A stretch of 64,000 bases of DNA from Achromobacter pulmonis (GCF_902859765.1 NZ_CADIJV010000008.1:1-64000); one strand, 5' to 3'. Positions 9,317-17,119 are shown, counted from the first letter of the stretch. Notes: a model not told the origin generated them from the sequence alone. Numbers and translations are program-made.

Positions 9317-10099
9317 CTAACGGCGCAACAGCGCGTGGTTGATCTGGTCGGCGGCGTGGCGCAGCGGCGGCAGGAAGGCCGCCAGCATTTCCTCGCGCGT
9401 AAAGCGGTTGGCATGGCCGCTGACGTTCATCGCGGCGATCACGCGGCCGCTGCGATCGACGATCGGCACCGCCACGGATTGCAGGCCGGGTTCCAGTTCC
9501 TGCGCCACGCAGGCGTAGCCGTCGGCGCGCACGCCGGCCAGGATGGCCTTGAGCGCGGCGATATCGGTAACGGTGTCCTTGGTGTAGGCCCGGATCTGGC
9601 TCATCGCCAGCGCCCGGTCCAGTTCGGCCGCGGGCAATCCGGCCAGCAGCACCCGGCCCATCGACGTCACCCAGGCCGGCAGGCGGCTGCCCACCGCCAG
9701 GTTGATGGTCATGACCTTGTGAGTCGACAGCCGCAGGATGTAGACGATGTCGGGGCCTTCCAGCACCGACACCGAGCACGACTCGCGCGTCTGCTCGGCC
9801 ACTTCTTCCATGTAGGGCAGCGCCAGGTTCCACAACGGCGTGCCCGACAGGTAGGCGTAGCCCAGTTCGAGGATGCGCGGGGTCAGCGCGAACTTGCGGT
9901 CCTCGACCGTGACGTAGCCCAGGTGTTCCAGCGTCAGCAGGATGCGGCGCGCGCCGGCGCGGGTCAGCCCGGTCACGGCCGCCACCTCGGACAGCGTCAT
10001 CTGGGAACGTTCCGGGCCGAACGCCCGGATCACGGACAGGCCGCGCGCAAAAGATTGAACGTAGCTGTCGCTGGGTTGCTGGGTTGCTTGCTCGGCCAT
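9317..10099 (-). CDS. IclR-family regulator, PcaR/PcaU-like
   Basis: A 260-residue regulator. Residues about 14-70 hold the winged helix (SFARGLSVIRAF, then LSEVAAVTGLTRAGARRILLTLEHLGYV), and the rest is the IclR effector domain. Family members such as PcaR and PcaU activate beta-ketoadipate genes on binding a pathway intermediate. ATG 10099 is preferred over an upstream GTG at 10159 because IclR proteins start shortly before the winged helix. It is divergent from pcaI. Two GTTC-N7-GAAC palindromes lie between them and a third lies before the 5921 gene. Inference: it controls both units and itself. Confidence 0.85.
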   Translation of the reverse strand: MAEQATQQPSDSYVQSFARGLSVIRAFGPERSQMTLSEVAAVTGLTRAGARRILLTLEHLGYVTVEDRKFALTPRILELGYAYLSGTPLWNLALPYMEEVAEQTRESCSVSVLEGPDIVYILRLSTHKVMTINLAVGSRLPAWVTSMGRVLLAGLPAAELDRALAMSQIRAYTKDTVTDIAALKAILAGVRADGYACVAQELEPGLQSVAVPIVDRSGRVIAAMNVSGHANRFTREEMLAAFLPPLRHAADQINHALLRR

Positions 10100-10202
10100 C
10101 CGTCTACCGCGAGAAAAAACGTTGCCGCTGCCGGCAACCCTGAACGGGGGGGATCGCACCGCGCCGGCTTGCCTTGACGGTCGACCATCCCCATGAAACG
10201 AT

Positions 10203-10236
10203 GTTCTTCAGAAGAACGAAAGTTCTAATTGAGAAC
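10203..10236. promoter_or_regulatory. tandem GTTC-N7-GAAC palindromes, candidate IclR operator
   Basis: GTTC-TTCAGAA-GAAC at 10203-10217 and GTTC-TAATTGA-GAAC at 10222-10236 are two 15-bp palindromes whose starts are 19 bp apart, close to two helical turns. They lie about 105 bases before the regulator start and 33 bases before pcaI. A third copy is at 5788-5802. Confidence 0.65.
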
Positions 10237-10268
10237 AAATTATGACACGCCACCTATGAGCGAACACC

Positions 10269-10958
10269 ATGATTTCTAAGCTTGTTGCAAGCGCGGCGGC
10301 CGCCCTCGCCGACGTCCCCGACGGCGCCACCGTCATGATCGGCGGCTTCGGCACCGCCGGCCAGCCCATGGAACTGATCGACGCCCTGCTCGAACAAGGC
10401 GCCAAGGACCTGGTCATCATCAACAACAACGCCGGCAACGGCACCACCGGCCTGGCCGCCCTGCTGGGCGCCAACCGCGTGCGCAAGATCATCTGCTCGT
10501 TCCCGCGCCAGGTGGACTCGCAGATCTTCGACGGCCTGTACCGCAGCGGCAAGATCGAACTCGAACTGGTGCCGCAGGGCAACCTGGCCGAGCGCATCCG
10601 CGCCGCCGGCGCCGGCATCGGCGCCTTCTACTCGCCCACCGGCTACGGCACCCCGCTGGCCGACGGCAAGGAAACCCGCGAGATCAACGGCCGCCAGTAC
10701 GTGCTGGAATATCCGCTGCACGCCGACTACGCGCTCATCAAGGCCGAGCGCGGCGACCGCTGGGGCAACCTGGTGTACCGCAAGACCGCGCGCAACTTCG
10801 GCCCCATCATGGCCAGCGCCGCGCGCGTGGCCGTGGCCCAGGTGCGTGAAGTCGTCGAACTGGGCGCCCTCGATCCGGAAACCGTCGTCACCCCCGGCAT
10901 CTTCGTGCAGCGCGTCGTGCAGATCGACGCCGCCCAGGCCGCCAAGGAGCAGCAATGA
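10269..10958 (+). CDS. pcaI: 3-oxoadipate CoA-transferase subunit A
   Basis: PcaI with PcaJ moves CoA from succinyl-CoA to 3-oxoadipate, the penultimate step of the beta-ketoadipate pathway. The 229-residue protein has the alpha-subunit signatures MIGGFGTAGQPMELID, NNNAGNGTTGLAALL, CSFPRQ, ELVPQGNLAERIRAAG and YGTPLADGKETREING. From memory these match Pseudomonas PcaI block by block, which favours PcaI over acetoacetate-transferase AtoD. Its stop overlaps the pcaJ start (ATGA at 10955-10958), so the subunits are translationally coupled. Confidence 0.93.
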   Translation: MISKLVASAAAALADVPDGATVMIGGFGTAGQPMELIDALLEQGAKDLVIINNNAGNGTTGLAALLGANRVRKIICSFPRQVDSQIFDGLYRSGKIELELVPQGNLAERIRAAGAGIGAFYSPTGYGTPLADGKETREINGRQYVLEYPLHADYALIKAERGDRWGNLVYRKTARNFGPIMASAARVAVAQVREVVELGALDPETVVTPGIFVQRVVQIDAAQAAKEQQ

Positions 10959-11599
10959 GCACCAAACTGACCCGCGACCAGATCGCCGCCCGCGTCGCCC
11001 AGGACATTCCTGAAGGCGCCTACGTCAATCTCGGCATCGGCCTGCCGACGCTGGTGGCCAACCACCTGCCGGCCGACCGCGAAGTCATCCTGCACACCGA
11101 GAACGGCATGCTGGGCATGGGCCCGGCGCCGGCCAAGGGCGAGGAAGACTACGACCTGATCAACGCCGGCAAGCAGCCCGTCACCGAGCTGCCCGGCTGC
11201 TCGTTCTTCCACCATGCCGACTCGTTCGCGATGATGCGCGGCGGCCACCTGGACATCTGCGTGCTGGGCGCCTTCCAAGTGTCGCAGCACGGCGACCTGG
11301 CCAACTGGCACACCGGCGCGCCCGACGCCATCCCCGCCGTCGGCGGCGCGATGGACCTGGCCATCGGCGCCAAGGACGTCTTCGTCATGATGGAACTGCA
11401 GACCCGCGAAGGCCAGAGCAAGCTGGTCGACGCCTGCACCTACCCGCTGACCGGCGTGCGCTGCGTGTCGCGCGTGTACACCGACGTCGCGGTGTTCGAC
11501 ATCCGCGCCGACGGCGTCACGGTGATCGACATGTTCGGCGACATCACCGCCGACGAGCTGCTGCGCCTGACCGGCCTGCCGCTGAAGTTTTCCAACTGA
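10955..11599 (+). CDS. pcaJ: 3-oxoadipate CoA-transferase subunit B
   Basis: The beta subunit carries the catalytic Glu that forms the CoA thioester: LHTENGMLGMGP, with E49. Other signatures are VNLGIGLPTLVANHL, FFHHADSFAMMRGGH, ISC-type LGAFQVS and GDLANWHTG, all typical of PcaJ. At 214 residues its length is normal. It overlaps pcaI by four bases and is followed after 51 bases by muconolactone isomerase. Confidence 0.93.
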   Translation: MSTKLTRDQIAARVAQDIPEGAYVNLGIGLPTLVANHLPADREVILHTENGMLGMGPAPAKGEEDYDLINAGKQPVTELPGCSFFHHADSFAMMRGGHLDICVLGAFQVSQHGDLANWHTGAPDAIPAVGGAMDLAIGAKDVFVMMELQTREGQSKLVDACTYPLTGVRCVSRVYTDVAVFDIRADGVTVIDMFGDITADELLRLTGLPLKFSN

Positions 11600-11650
11600 T
11601 CCCCCCCGCGCCCCGGCCGTGCCGGGGCCGCTTTCCTGGAGACACCCATC

Positions 11651-11926
11651 ATGTTGTTCATGGTTCAAATGCAGGTCAATCTGCCCGTCGATATGCCGGC
11701 TGCGCAAGCCGACAAGCTCAAGGCCGACGAAAAGGCCCTGGCGCAGCAACTGCAACGCGACGGCAAGTGGAAGAGCCTGTGGCGCGTCGTCGGCCGCTAC
11801 GCCAACGTCAGCATCTTCGACGTGCAGGACAACGACGAACTGCACACGCTGCTGTCGTCGCTGCCGCTGTTCCCCTACATGGACATCCAGGTGACGGCGC
11901 TGGCGCGCCATCCCTCGGCCATCTGA
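11651..11926 (+). CDS. catC: muconolactone delta-isomerase
   Basis: CatC moves the double bond of muconolactone to give 3-oxoadipate enol-lactone in the catechol branch. The 91-residue frame is full length for this ferredoxin-like decamer subunit. It matches the family at MLFMVQMQVNLP, KWKSLWRVVGRYANVSIFDV and LPLFPYMDIQVTALARHPSAI. CCTGGAG precedes the ATG by about ten bases. With PcaD downstream and PcaIJ upstream, the operon can take muconolactone to 3-oxoadipyl-CoA. No catA (catechol dioxygenase) or catB (muconate cycloisomerase) lies in the window. Confidence 0.92.
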   Translation: MLFMVQMQVNLPVDMPAAQADKLKADEKALAQQLQRDGKWKSLWRVVGRYANVSIFDVQDNDELHTLLSSLPLFPYMDIQVTALARHPSAI

Positions 11927-11938
11927 ACGGAGCCGCCC

Positions 11939-12235
11939 ATGCCCTACATCATCGAGACCTTCGACAAGCCGGACCACCAGGCCGTGCGCCAGCAGCACCG
12001 CGCCGCGCACCTCGAATACCTGGACGCCAACAAGCACCTGCTGCTGGCCTGCGGCGCCAAGCTGCAGGATGACGGCACGGACCTGGGCGGCGGCCTGTAC
12101 ATCGTCGACCTGGACACGCGCGAGGCCGCGCAGCAGTTCATCGACGCCGACCCCTTCGCCCAGGCGCAGCTGTTCCAGCGCGTGACCATCACGCGCTGGC
12201 GCAAGGCCTACGTCGACGGCACCTGCCACCTGTAA
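11939..12235 (+). CDS. YciI-like (dimeric alpha-beta barrel) protein inside the beta-ketoadipate operon
   Basis: This 98-residue protein has the YciI pattern. It starts MPYIIETFDKPDH, has RAAHLEYLDANKH in the region of the family's conserved His, and has FIDADPFAQAQLFQRVTITRW, matching the DPF...G motif area. It begins 12 bases after catC with ribosome-binding ACGGAG. YciI proteins share the ferredoxin-like fold of muconolactone isomerase; one studied relative, TftG, eliminates HCl from a chlorinated hydroquinone. In this position it may isomerise or dehalogenate substituted muconolactones. Family assignment is good; function is inference. Confidence 0.8.
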   Translation: MPYIIETFDKPDHQAVRQQHRAAHLEYLDANKHLLLACGAKLQDDGTDLGGGLYIVDLDTREAAQQFIDADPFAQAQLFQRVTITRWRKAYVDGTCHL

Positions 12236-12290
12236 TCGCCACGCGGCCGCCCGCGGGCGGCCGCGCCTTCATTCCCCGAGGATTTCCCGC

Positions 12291-13070
12291 ATGTCTTACG
12301 CCGATCTCAGCCAGGCACGGCTGTACTACGTCATCGATGGCCCCGCCGACGCGCCGGTGCTGGTGCTCTCCAATTCGCTGGGCACCTGCGCCGACATGTG
12401 GGCGCGCCAGATTCCCGAACTGAGCAAGCACTTTCGCGTGCTGCGCTACGACACCCGCGGCCACGGCAAATCCTCGATCCCCGACGGCGAATACAGTTTC
12501 GCGCAGCTAGGCAACGACGTCGCCGAACTGCTGGCGCACCTGGGCATCGAACGCGCGCACTTCTGCGGCCTGTCGATGGGCGGCCCCACCGGCCTGTGGC
12601 TGGCGCTGAACCGCCCCGAACTGATCGGCAAACTGATCCTGTGCAACACCGCCGCGCGCATCGGCTCGGCCGAAGGCTGGAGCGCCCGCATCGCCGCCGT
12701 GGCCGAACAGACGCTGGAAAAAATGGCGCCCACCCTGGTCGAACGCTGGCTCACCGACGGCTACCGCGCCGCCGAGCCGGGCCTGGCGCAAGTGCTGGTG
12801 GACATGCTGCGCCGCACCTCGGACGCCGGCTACTCGGGCAACTGCGCCGCGCTGCGCGACGCCGATTTCCGCGAGCAGGTGTCGGCCATCAAGGCCCCGA
12901 CGCTGGTCATCGGCGGCACCCACGACCTGGCCGCCACGCCCGCGCAGGGCCAGGAACTGGCCGGCGCCATCCCGGGCGCGCGCTACCTCGAACTGAACAC
13001 CTCCCACATCTCCAACTGGGAACAACCGGAAGCCTTCACCCGCGCGGTGCTCGACTTCCTCACGCAATAG
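12291..13070 (+). CDS. pcaD: 3-oxoadipate enol-lactonase
   Basis: PcaD hydrolyses 3-oxoadipate enol-lactone to 3-oxoadipate. It is an alpha/beta-hydrolase of 259 residues: oxyanion segment LSNSLGTCADMW, nucleophile elbow GLSMGG with S95, the acid in GGTHDLA and the base in TSHISNWEQP. The cap and these motifs fit the enol-lactonase family rather than general esterases. It is the last gene of the operon, 55 bases after the YciI-like gene, and is followed by a strong bidirectional hairpin. Confidence 0.93.
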   Translation: MSYADLSQARLYYVIDGPADAPVLVLSNSLGTCADMWARQIPELSKHFRVLRYDTRGHGKSSIPDGEYSFAQLGNDVAELLAHLGIERAHFCGLSMGGPTGLWLALNRPELIGKLILCNTAARIGSAEGWSARIAAVAEQTLEKMAPTLVERWLTDGYRAAEPGLAQVLVDMLRRTSDAGYSGNCAALRDADFREQVSAIKAPTLVIGGTHDLAATPAQGQELAGAIPGARYLELNTSHISNWEQPEAFTRAVLDFLTQ

Positions 13071-13170
13071 GCCATGCAGCGCGGCCGATGAGCGGCCCGC
13101 CGCTGCGCCTGCCGCGCGCGATCGGCTCGCCGGTCACGCCGATCGCCACGGCGTGACCAGCGGCGCAAAC

Positions 13171-13205
13171 AAAAGCGCCGGTCCGAATGCACGGCCGGCG
13201 CTTTT
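13171..13205. terminator. bidirectional intrinsic terminator
   Basis: AAAAGCGCCGG at 13171-13181 pairs perfectly with CCGGCGCTTTT at 13195-13205. The A/T-run flanks serve both the pcaD operon and the convergent PsiF-like gene. Confidence 0.85.
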
Positions 13206-13220
13206 CGCATGAGGCGGTAT

Positions 13221-13553
13221 TCAGCCTTTCAGGCAGGTGCTCATGAAGGTCTTGCGCTTGTCGCCGGTCAGCTTCTGCTCGCTGGCCTTGGCGTTGCAGT
13301 CCTTCATCTTCTGCTGCTGCGGCGTCAATTGCTTGGCGGGCGGCGGCGCCTCGCCCTTGAGACAGGCGCTCATGTACGCCTTGCGCTCGTCACCCTTCTT
13401 GCCTTCGGCCGACTTGTTGCAGTCGGCCATGCGTTGCTGCTGCGCGGTCGGTTTCTTGGCCGGCGCGGGCGCGGAGGTCTGGGCGTTGACGGCGCCAAAG
13501 CAACAGGCGGACAACACGATGGCCGAGGCCAATTGGCTGGTACGGGAAAGCAT
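13221..13553 (-). CDS. PsiF-repeat exported protein
   Basis: This 110-residue protein has a signal peptide (MLSRTSQLASAIVLSACCFGAVNA, cut before QTSA) and two copies of the PsiF repeat. Each copy follows the pattern T-x-QQQ-x-M-x-DCN, K/R-x-(Y/F)MS-x-CLKG. The repeats pair two cysteines each, suggesting periplasmic disulfides. PsiF was named as phosphate-starvation inducible in E. coli; its role is unknown. ATG 13553 is chosen because AGGGAGGAA sits just upstream and it creates a proper signal peptide. The open frame runs about 73 codons further but without such signals. Confidence 0.85.
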   Translation of the reverse strand: MLSRTSQLASAIVLSACCFGAVNAQTSAPAPAKKPTAQQQRMADCNKSAEGKKGDERKAYMSACLKGEAPPPAKQLTPQQQKMKDCNAKASEQKLTGDKRKTFMSTCLKG

Positions 13554-13939
13554 GAGTTCCTCCCTTGAGCGCCCATGGACGCCACCCTGGCGCGCAACCG
13601 GGCCGCAAGATCCACCGGCCACATTGCCGGCGTGGTCATCATCGAACAAAGCCGGGCACGACGCAAGCGTCGAAAAGACAATAAATGCCAACGCCGGCGC
13701 GCCAGGGGCAGCCAGGCGCCCGCCCCCCGCCAACCCCCACAAATTGGAGACATTCCGACGCATTTGTGGCATCCGCGGAAGAATCTGCGGCTATCCCCTG
13801 CAACCTGTTACCCATTCATCCATTTGAGCCGTTGTGCGGCGGGCGGGAAAGGTGTGAGATAGGCACATGTCCCCGGACACGCGGCCCGCAGAGGCCGCGG
13901 CGCGGACAACCCGGTACCCGGGTCCCACAGGAGACCGCC
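13554..13939. promoter_or_regulatory. divergent intergenic region with an 8-bp inverted repeat
   Basis: This 386-base gap separates the PsiF-like and FxLYD genes. CCACAAAT (13737-13744) and ATTTGTGG (13762-13769) form a perfect inverted repeat with a 17-base spacer, a possible regulator site. The rest has no convincing gene. Confidence 0.4.
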
Positions 13940-14275
13940 ATGAGAACCGCTCTTGCCTCCCTTGCACTGCTGGCCGGCCTGACTGGCGCGGCCGGTGCGC
14001 AGAGCCTGTACGGCATCACGCTGGGCAACATCCAGGCCATCCGCGACACCAACGAAAACCTGTCGACCATCACCGGCTCGCTCGCCAACCAATCGATGCG
14101 CGCCGTCAACTACGTCATGCTCACCTTTGTCCTCTACGACGAACAGGGCCGCGAAGTCGGCCGCGTGCGCGACGACGACATCGGCCCGCTGGCGCCGGGC
14201 CAGATCAAGACGATCCGCGCCATCACGCCACTGCGATTCGCCAAAGTCACCGCCCTGGACATTCGCGCCCGGTGA
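13940..14275 (+). CDS. small exported FxLYD-domain protein
   Basis: An 111-residue protein with a clear signal peptide (MRTALASLALLAGLTGAAGA). The beta-rich body has the FxLYD hallmark LTFVLYDEQGREVGRV and the following PGQ turn (GPLAPGQIKTIRA). This domain is common in small exported proteins of unknown function. CAGGAGA nine bases upstream supports ATG 13940. A weak hairpin (AAACCCTTAT/ATAGGGTTT, 14282-14303) follows the stop. Confidence 0.75.
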   Translation: MRTALASLALLAGLTGAAGAQSLYGITLGNIQAIRDTNENLSTITGSLANQSMRAVNYVMLTFVLYDEQGREVGRVRDDDIGPLAPGQIKTIRAITPLRFAKVTALDIRAR

Positions 14276-14356
14276 CCAAAAAACCCTTATCTGGATAGGG
14301 TTTAGTCAAGCGGGCGGCCGCCCAATTGTGGGAAAATTCGGCAGCCGACTCGACAA

Positions 14357-14381
14357 AAGGGGCTTCCACACGAAGCCCCTT
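14357..14381. terminator. hairpin between the FxLYD gene and carbonic anhydrase
   Basis: AAGGGGCTTC (14357-14366) pairs perfectly with GAAGCCCCTT (14372-14381) over a CACAC loop. It lies 58 bases before the carbonic anhydrase start, so it may end the upstream transcript or sit in the can leader. Confidence 0.5.
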
Positions 14382-14439
14382 GTTGCGTCCGCCGGCACGC
14401 CGGCATGCCCGGCCTCGTTACCAAGGAAGTGAAAAGATC

Positions 14440-15090
14440 ATGTTTCCCAAAAGACTCACCGAAGGCTATCAATCCTTTCTCGCCGGCCGCTTCCATTCCG
14501 AACGCAGCCGCTACGAAAAACTGGCCGAAACTGGGCAAAGCCCGGAAATCCTGATCATCGGCTGTTGCGACTCGCGCGTCTCGCCCGAAGCCATCTTCGA
14601 CGCCGGCCCCGGCGAGATGTTCGTGGTGCGCAACGTCGCCAACCTGGTCCCGCCCTGTGATCCCGATTCCGAATCCTCGTACCACGGCACCAGCGCCGCC
14701 ATCGAGTTCGCGGTCAACGGCCTGAACGTCAAGCACATCGTCGTCCTCGGCCACGCCTCCTGCGGCGGCATCCGCGCCTTCTTCGACGACGCCAAGCCGC
14801 TCACCAAGGGCGACTTCATCGGCAAGTGGATGTCCCAGATCGCCCCCGTCGCCGACGAACTCGGCCCCGGCGGCGACGACCGCGCCACCGACCTCAAACG
14901 CCTCGAACTCGCCGTCATCGGCCACAGCCTGAACAACCTGATGACCTTCCCCTCCATCCGCCGCCGCGTCGAAAACGGCGACCTGGAGCTGCACGGCACC
15001 TACTTCGGCGTCGCCACCGGCGTCCTGTTCCTGCGCGACCCCGCCACCGGCGAATTCAGCCCCTGCCTGGAAACCGGCCTGCCCGGCTGA
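14440..15090 (+). CDS. can: beta-class carbonic anhydrase
   Basis: This enzyme interconverts CO2 and bicarbonate in the cytoplasm. The 216-residue protein has the zinc-site motif C42-C-D44-S-R46 and the second ligand pair GHASCGG with H105 and C108. The D-R dyad of the active site is intact. AAGGAAG upstream favours ATG 14440 over an earlier in-frame ATG at 14326. Bicarbonate supply matters for Ppc, but the two genes are not linked in an operon. Confidence 0.93.
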   Translation: MFPKRLTEGYQSFLAGRFHSERSRYEKLAETGQSPEILIIGCCDSRVSPEAIFDAGPGEMFVVRNVANLVPPCDPDSESSYHGTSAAIEFAVNGLNVKHIVVLGHASCGGIRAFFDDAKPLTKGDFIGKWMSQIAPVADELGPGGDDRATDLKRLELAVIGHSLNNLMTFPSIRRRVENGDLELHGTYFGVATGVLFLRDPATGEFSPCLETGLPG

Positions 15091-15242
15091 TCGCTCCGCG
15101 AACGCGGCGGCCCGGCCAGCGCGCAGCGCCACCGCCCCGACGCCAGCCCCCCAAACGCCAAAGGCGGCCGCCCCCCACGATTGCCGACAAAAACGCCAAG
15201 CAGCCAGCCCGCCTCAACGGCCGCCGTTAAGTCTCATCGCGA

Positions 15243-15320
15243 GCGGGTGACGGGGCCGGCGGGGGATGGCGGGGCGTGTAGATGCGCCCGAGGGAATCTG
15301 AAGGAACAGCCGTCACCCGC
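15243..15320. ncRNA. 78-nt structured intergenic element, possible RNA
   Basis: GCGGGTGACGG (15243-15253) and CCGTCACCCGC (15310-15320) form a perfect 11-bp closing stem. The 56 bases between contain an inner hairpin GGGCG/CGCCC and a purine-rich GAGGGAATCTGAAGGAACA strand. It lies in the 275-base gap between convergent genes can and the GntR regulator. It matches no RNA family I can name; it could be a small RNA, a terminator or a repeat. Confidence 0.35.
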
Positions 15321-15365
15321 GCCTAAAGAACCCAACAGCCCCGCCCACAGCGACAACAATCCCCC

Positions 15366-16043
15366 TCAAACCCGATAGGCCTGCGCCAACCTCTCGTAAT
15401 TCCCCTTGAGAATGATCCCCGCGTAGTAGACATGCTCGCGCATCAGATCCTCGGCCCGCGCCCCATCCCGCGCAATGATGGCATTGACGATCCGGTGATG
15501 ATCGTCATGCGACCGCAGGATGATCCCGTGATCTTCCCAAAGGATGATCCGATCCGACGCATAAGGAATCGCCTGCGCCTGCGTCGCGAACCGCTTCACC
15601 CACGGATTGCCCGCCGCCTCCAGGATGCCGTTGTGCAGCGTGATGTTGACCTGCTGGTAAGGCAGATGATCCTCCGCCAGCAACACCCCCTTGCCGAGAA
15701 TCCGATCGCCTTCGTCCAGGCAATTCTTCAGCACCGCCACCGCGTCGTTCGATAGTCCGCGCAGCGCCGCCTGCCGGCAGGCCAGCCCCTCCAGCGCCGC
15801 GCGCACCTCATAGGCCGCCACGATCTCCGCCAGGTCATAGGCCCGCACCGTATAGCCGCGCTTGGGCAAATGCTCCAGCAGCCCTTCATTGCCCAGCGTC
15901 GCCAGGGCCGCCCGCACCGGCGTGCGCGACACCCCCAGCTTCTCGGCCAACGGGATTTCCTCCAGGCGGGCGCCCGGGCTGAATTTGCCATGCAGCACCC
16001 AGTCCCGCAGCGTATCGGTCACGTGTTGAGATAGCGTATCCAT
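15366..16043 (-). CDS. GntR-family regulator, FadR/FCD subfamily
   Basis: A 225-residue repressor-type protein. The N-terminal winged helix (residues 10-70) has ARLEEIPLAEKLGVSRTPVRAALATLGNEGLL. The C-terminal all-helical FCD domain has YEVRAALEGLACRQAA and the metal/ligand-binding His positions in LHNGILEAAG and HHRIVNAI. ATG 16043 gives the usual start; the frame extends 27 codons further without a better signal. It is divergent from the 16249-25775 operon, and two TGTATACA palindromes lie between them, so it probably represses that operon and itself until the substrate is present. Confidence 0.88.
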   Translation of the reverse strand: MDTLSQHVTDTLRDWVLHGKFSPGARLEEIPLAEKLGVSRTPVRAALATLGNEGLLEHLPKRGYTVRAYDLAEIVAAYEVRAALEGLACRQAALRGLSNDAVAVLKNCLDEGDRILGKGVLLAEDHLPYQQVNITLHNGILEAAGNPWVKRFATQAQAIPYASDRIILWEDHGIILRSHDDHHRIVNAIIARDGARAEDLMREHVYYAGIILKGNYERLAQAYRV

Positions 16044-16050
16044 GCCCGCA

Positions 16051-16060
16051 TTGTATACAT
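16051..16060. promoter_or_regulatory. GntR operator candidate 1
   Basis: TTGTATACAT contains the palindrome TGTATACA, eight bases upstream of the regulator's start codon. It matches the second site at 16171. GTATAC cores are typical of FCD-type GntR operators. Confidence 0.6.
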
Positions 16061-16170
16061 GAAGAATACATGCGATACCGCTCCTTACCACCCCGCTAGG
16101 GCTTTCCCCAATGAGAACAATCAAAGCCAGCGCACCACTACGGGAAAGCCCCTATACCTGCACCATGCTC

Positions 16171-16180
16171 ATGTATACAT
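16171..16180. promoter_or_regulatory. GntR operator candidate 2
   Basis: ATGTATACAT is a perfect 10-bp palindrome 69 bases before the first SDR of the operon. It shares TGTATACAT with the site at 16051. Confidence 0.65.
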
Positions 16181-16248
16181 AATCGCCAAAAATTCAGATC
16201 GACGGACGCCTACTCCAAGGCAGGCGAATCCGTGCAATAGGAGACAGC

Positions 16249-17040
16249 ATGTCCAATGTATCCACGCCGGCCGCGGGCCCGGCCGCGCGGCTCGCGCTCG
16301 TCACCGGCGGCGGCGGCGGCATCGGCGCCACCATCTGCCAGGAGCTGGCCCGCGCCGGCTATCGCGTGGTGGCCTCCGACCTGGACGCCCGCCGCGCCGC
16401 CCGCGTGACCGACGAACTGGGCCCGCCGCACAGCGCCCACGCCTTCGACGTCAGCGACGAAAACGCCGTCGAAACCGCGTTCGACCAGATCGAACAGGCC
16501 CACGGCCCCATCGCCGTGCTGGTCAGCGCCGCCGGCCTGCTGCTGTTCCAGCCCAACGGCGAACGCCCGCTGATCAAGGACACCCCGCTCGACATCTGGG
16601 AACGCAGCTTCGCCGTCAACGCGCGCGGCGTGTTCCTGTGCGGCCGCGCCTACCTGCGCCGGCGCGAAGCCGCGCCGCTGCGGCATGGCCGCATCGTCAC
16701 CTTCACTTCGGTCGCCGCGCAGTTGGGCGGCTACCGCTCCAGCGCCTCCTACATCGCCGCCAAGTCGGCCGTGCTGGGTCTGACCAAGGCCATGGCGCGC
16801 GAGTCCGCGCACCTGGGCGTCACCGTCAACGGCATCGCGCCCGGCCTGATCGACACCGACATGCTGCGCAGCACCGTCACCAGCAGCGGCGCGCTCGCGG
16901 CCGCCGCGCAGGCGATTCCGCTGGGGCGCATCGGCACCGTGGACGACGTGGCCGCCGCCGTGCGTTTCCTGGCCTCGGAAGAAGCGGGCTACATCACCGG
17001 CAGCGTCATCGACGTCAACGGTGGCTACCGCATGCAGTGA
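16249..17040 (+). CDS. short-chain dehydrogenase/reductase, first gene of the GntR-controlled operon
   Basis: A 263-residue classical SDR: TGGGGGGIG cofactor loop near residue 19, S-A-A-G in place of NNAG, catalytic Ser in FTSVAA, and Y-I-A-A-K. An acidic residue after the second strand (SDLDA) suggests NAD preference. TAGGAGACAGC precedes the ATG. It leads an operon with an ABC importer and two further SDRs, so it probably oxidises an alcohol of the imported compound. Substrate unknown. Confidence 0.82.
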   Translation: MSNVSTPAAGPAARLALVTGGGGGIGATICQELARAGYRVVASDLDARRAARVTDELGPPHSAHAFDVSDENAVETAFDQIEQAHGPIAVLVSAAGLLLFQPNGERPLIKDTPLDIWERSFAVNARGVFLCGRAYLRRREAAPLRHGRIVTFTSVAAQLGGYRSSASYIAAKSAVLGLTKAMARESAHLGVTVNGIAPGLIDTDMLRSTVTSSGALAAAAQAIPLGRIGTVDDVAAAVRFLASEEAGYITGSVIDVNGGYRMQ

Positions 17041-17119
17041 ACCCAATCCGGCGGCTCCGCCGCCCTCGCAGCAACGCGCCATGGATAAAGGCGCGCACAC
17101 ATAAAACGGGAGACAAACC

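Noticed and set aside
10256-10279. Seven-codon frame (MSEHHDF) overlapping the pcaI start
   Set aside because: It has no ribosome-binding site and no stop-start coupling; short frames of this size occur by chance.
15290-15320. 4.5S/SRP RNA or RNase P RNA at the purine-rich GAATCTGAAGGAACAGCC strand
   Set aside because: The resemblance to the SRP GGAAGG loop is superficial; the conserved pairing partners are absent.
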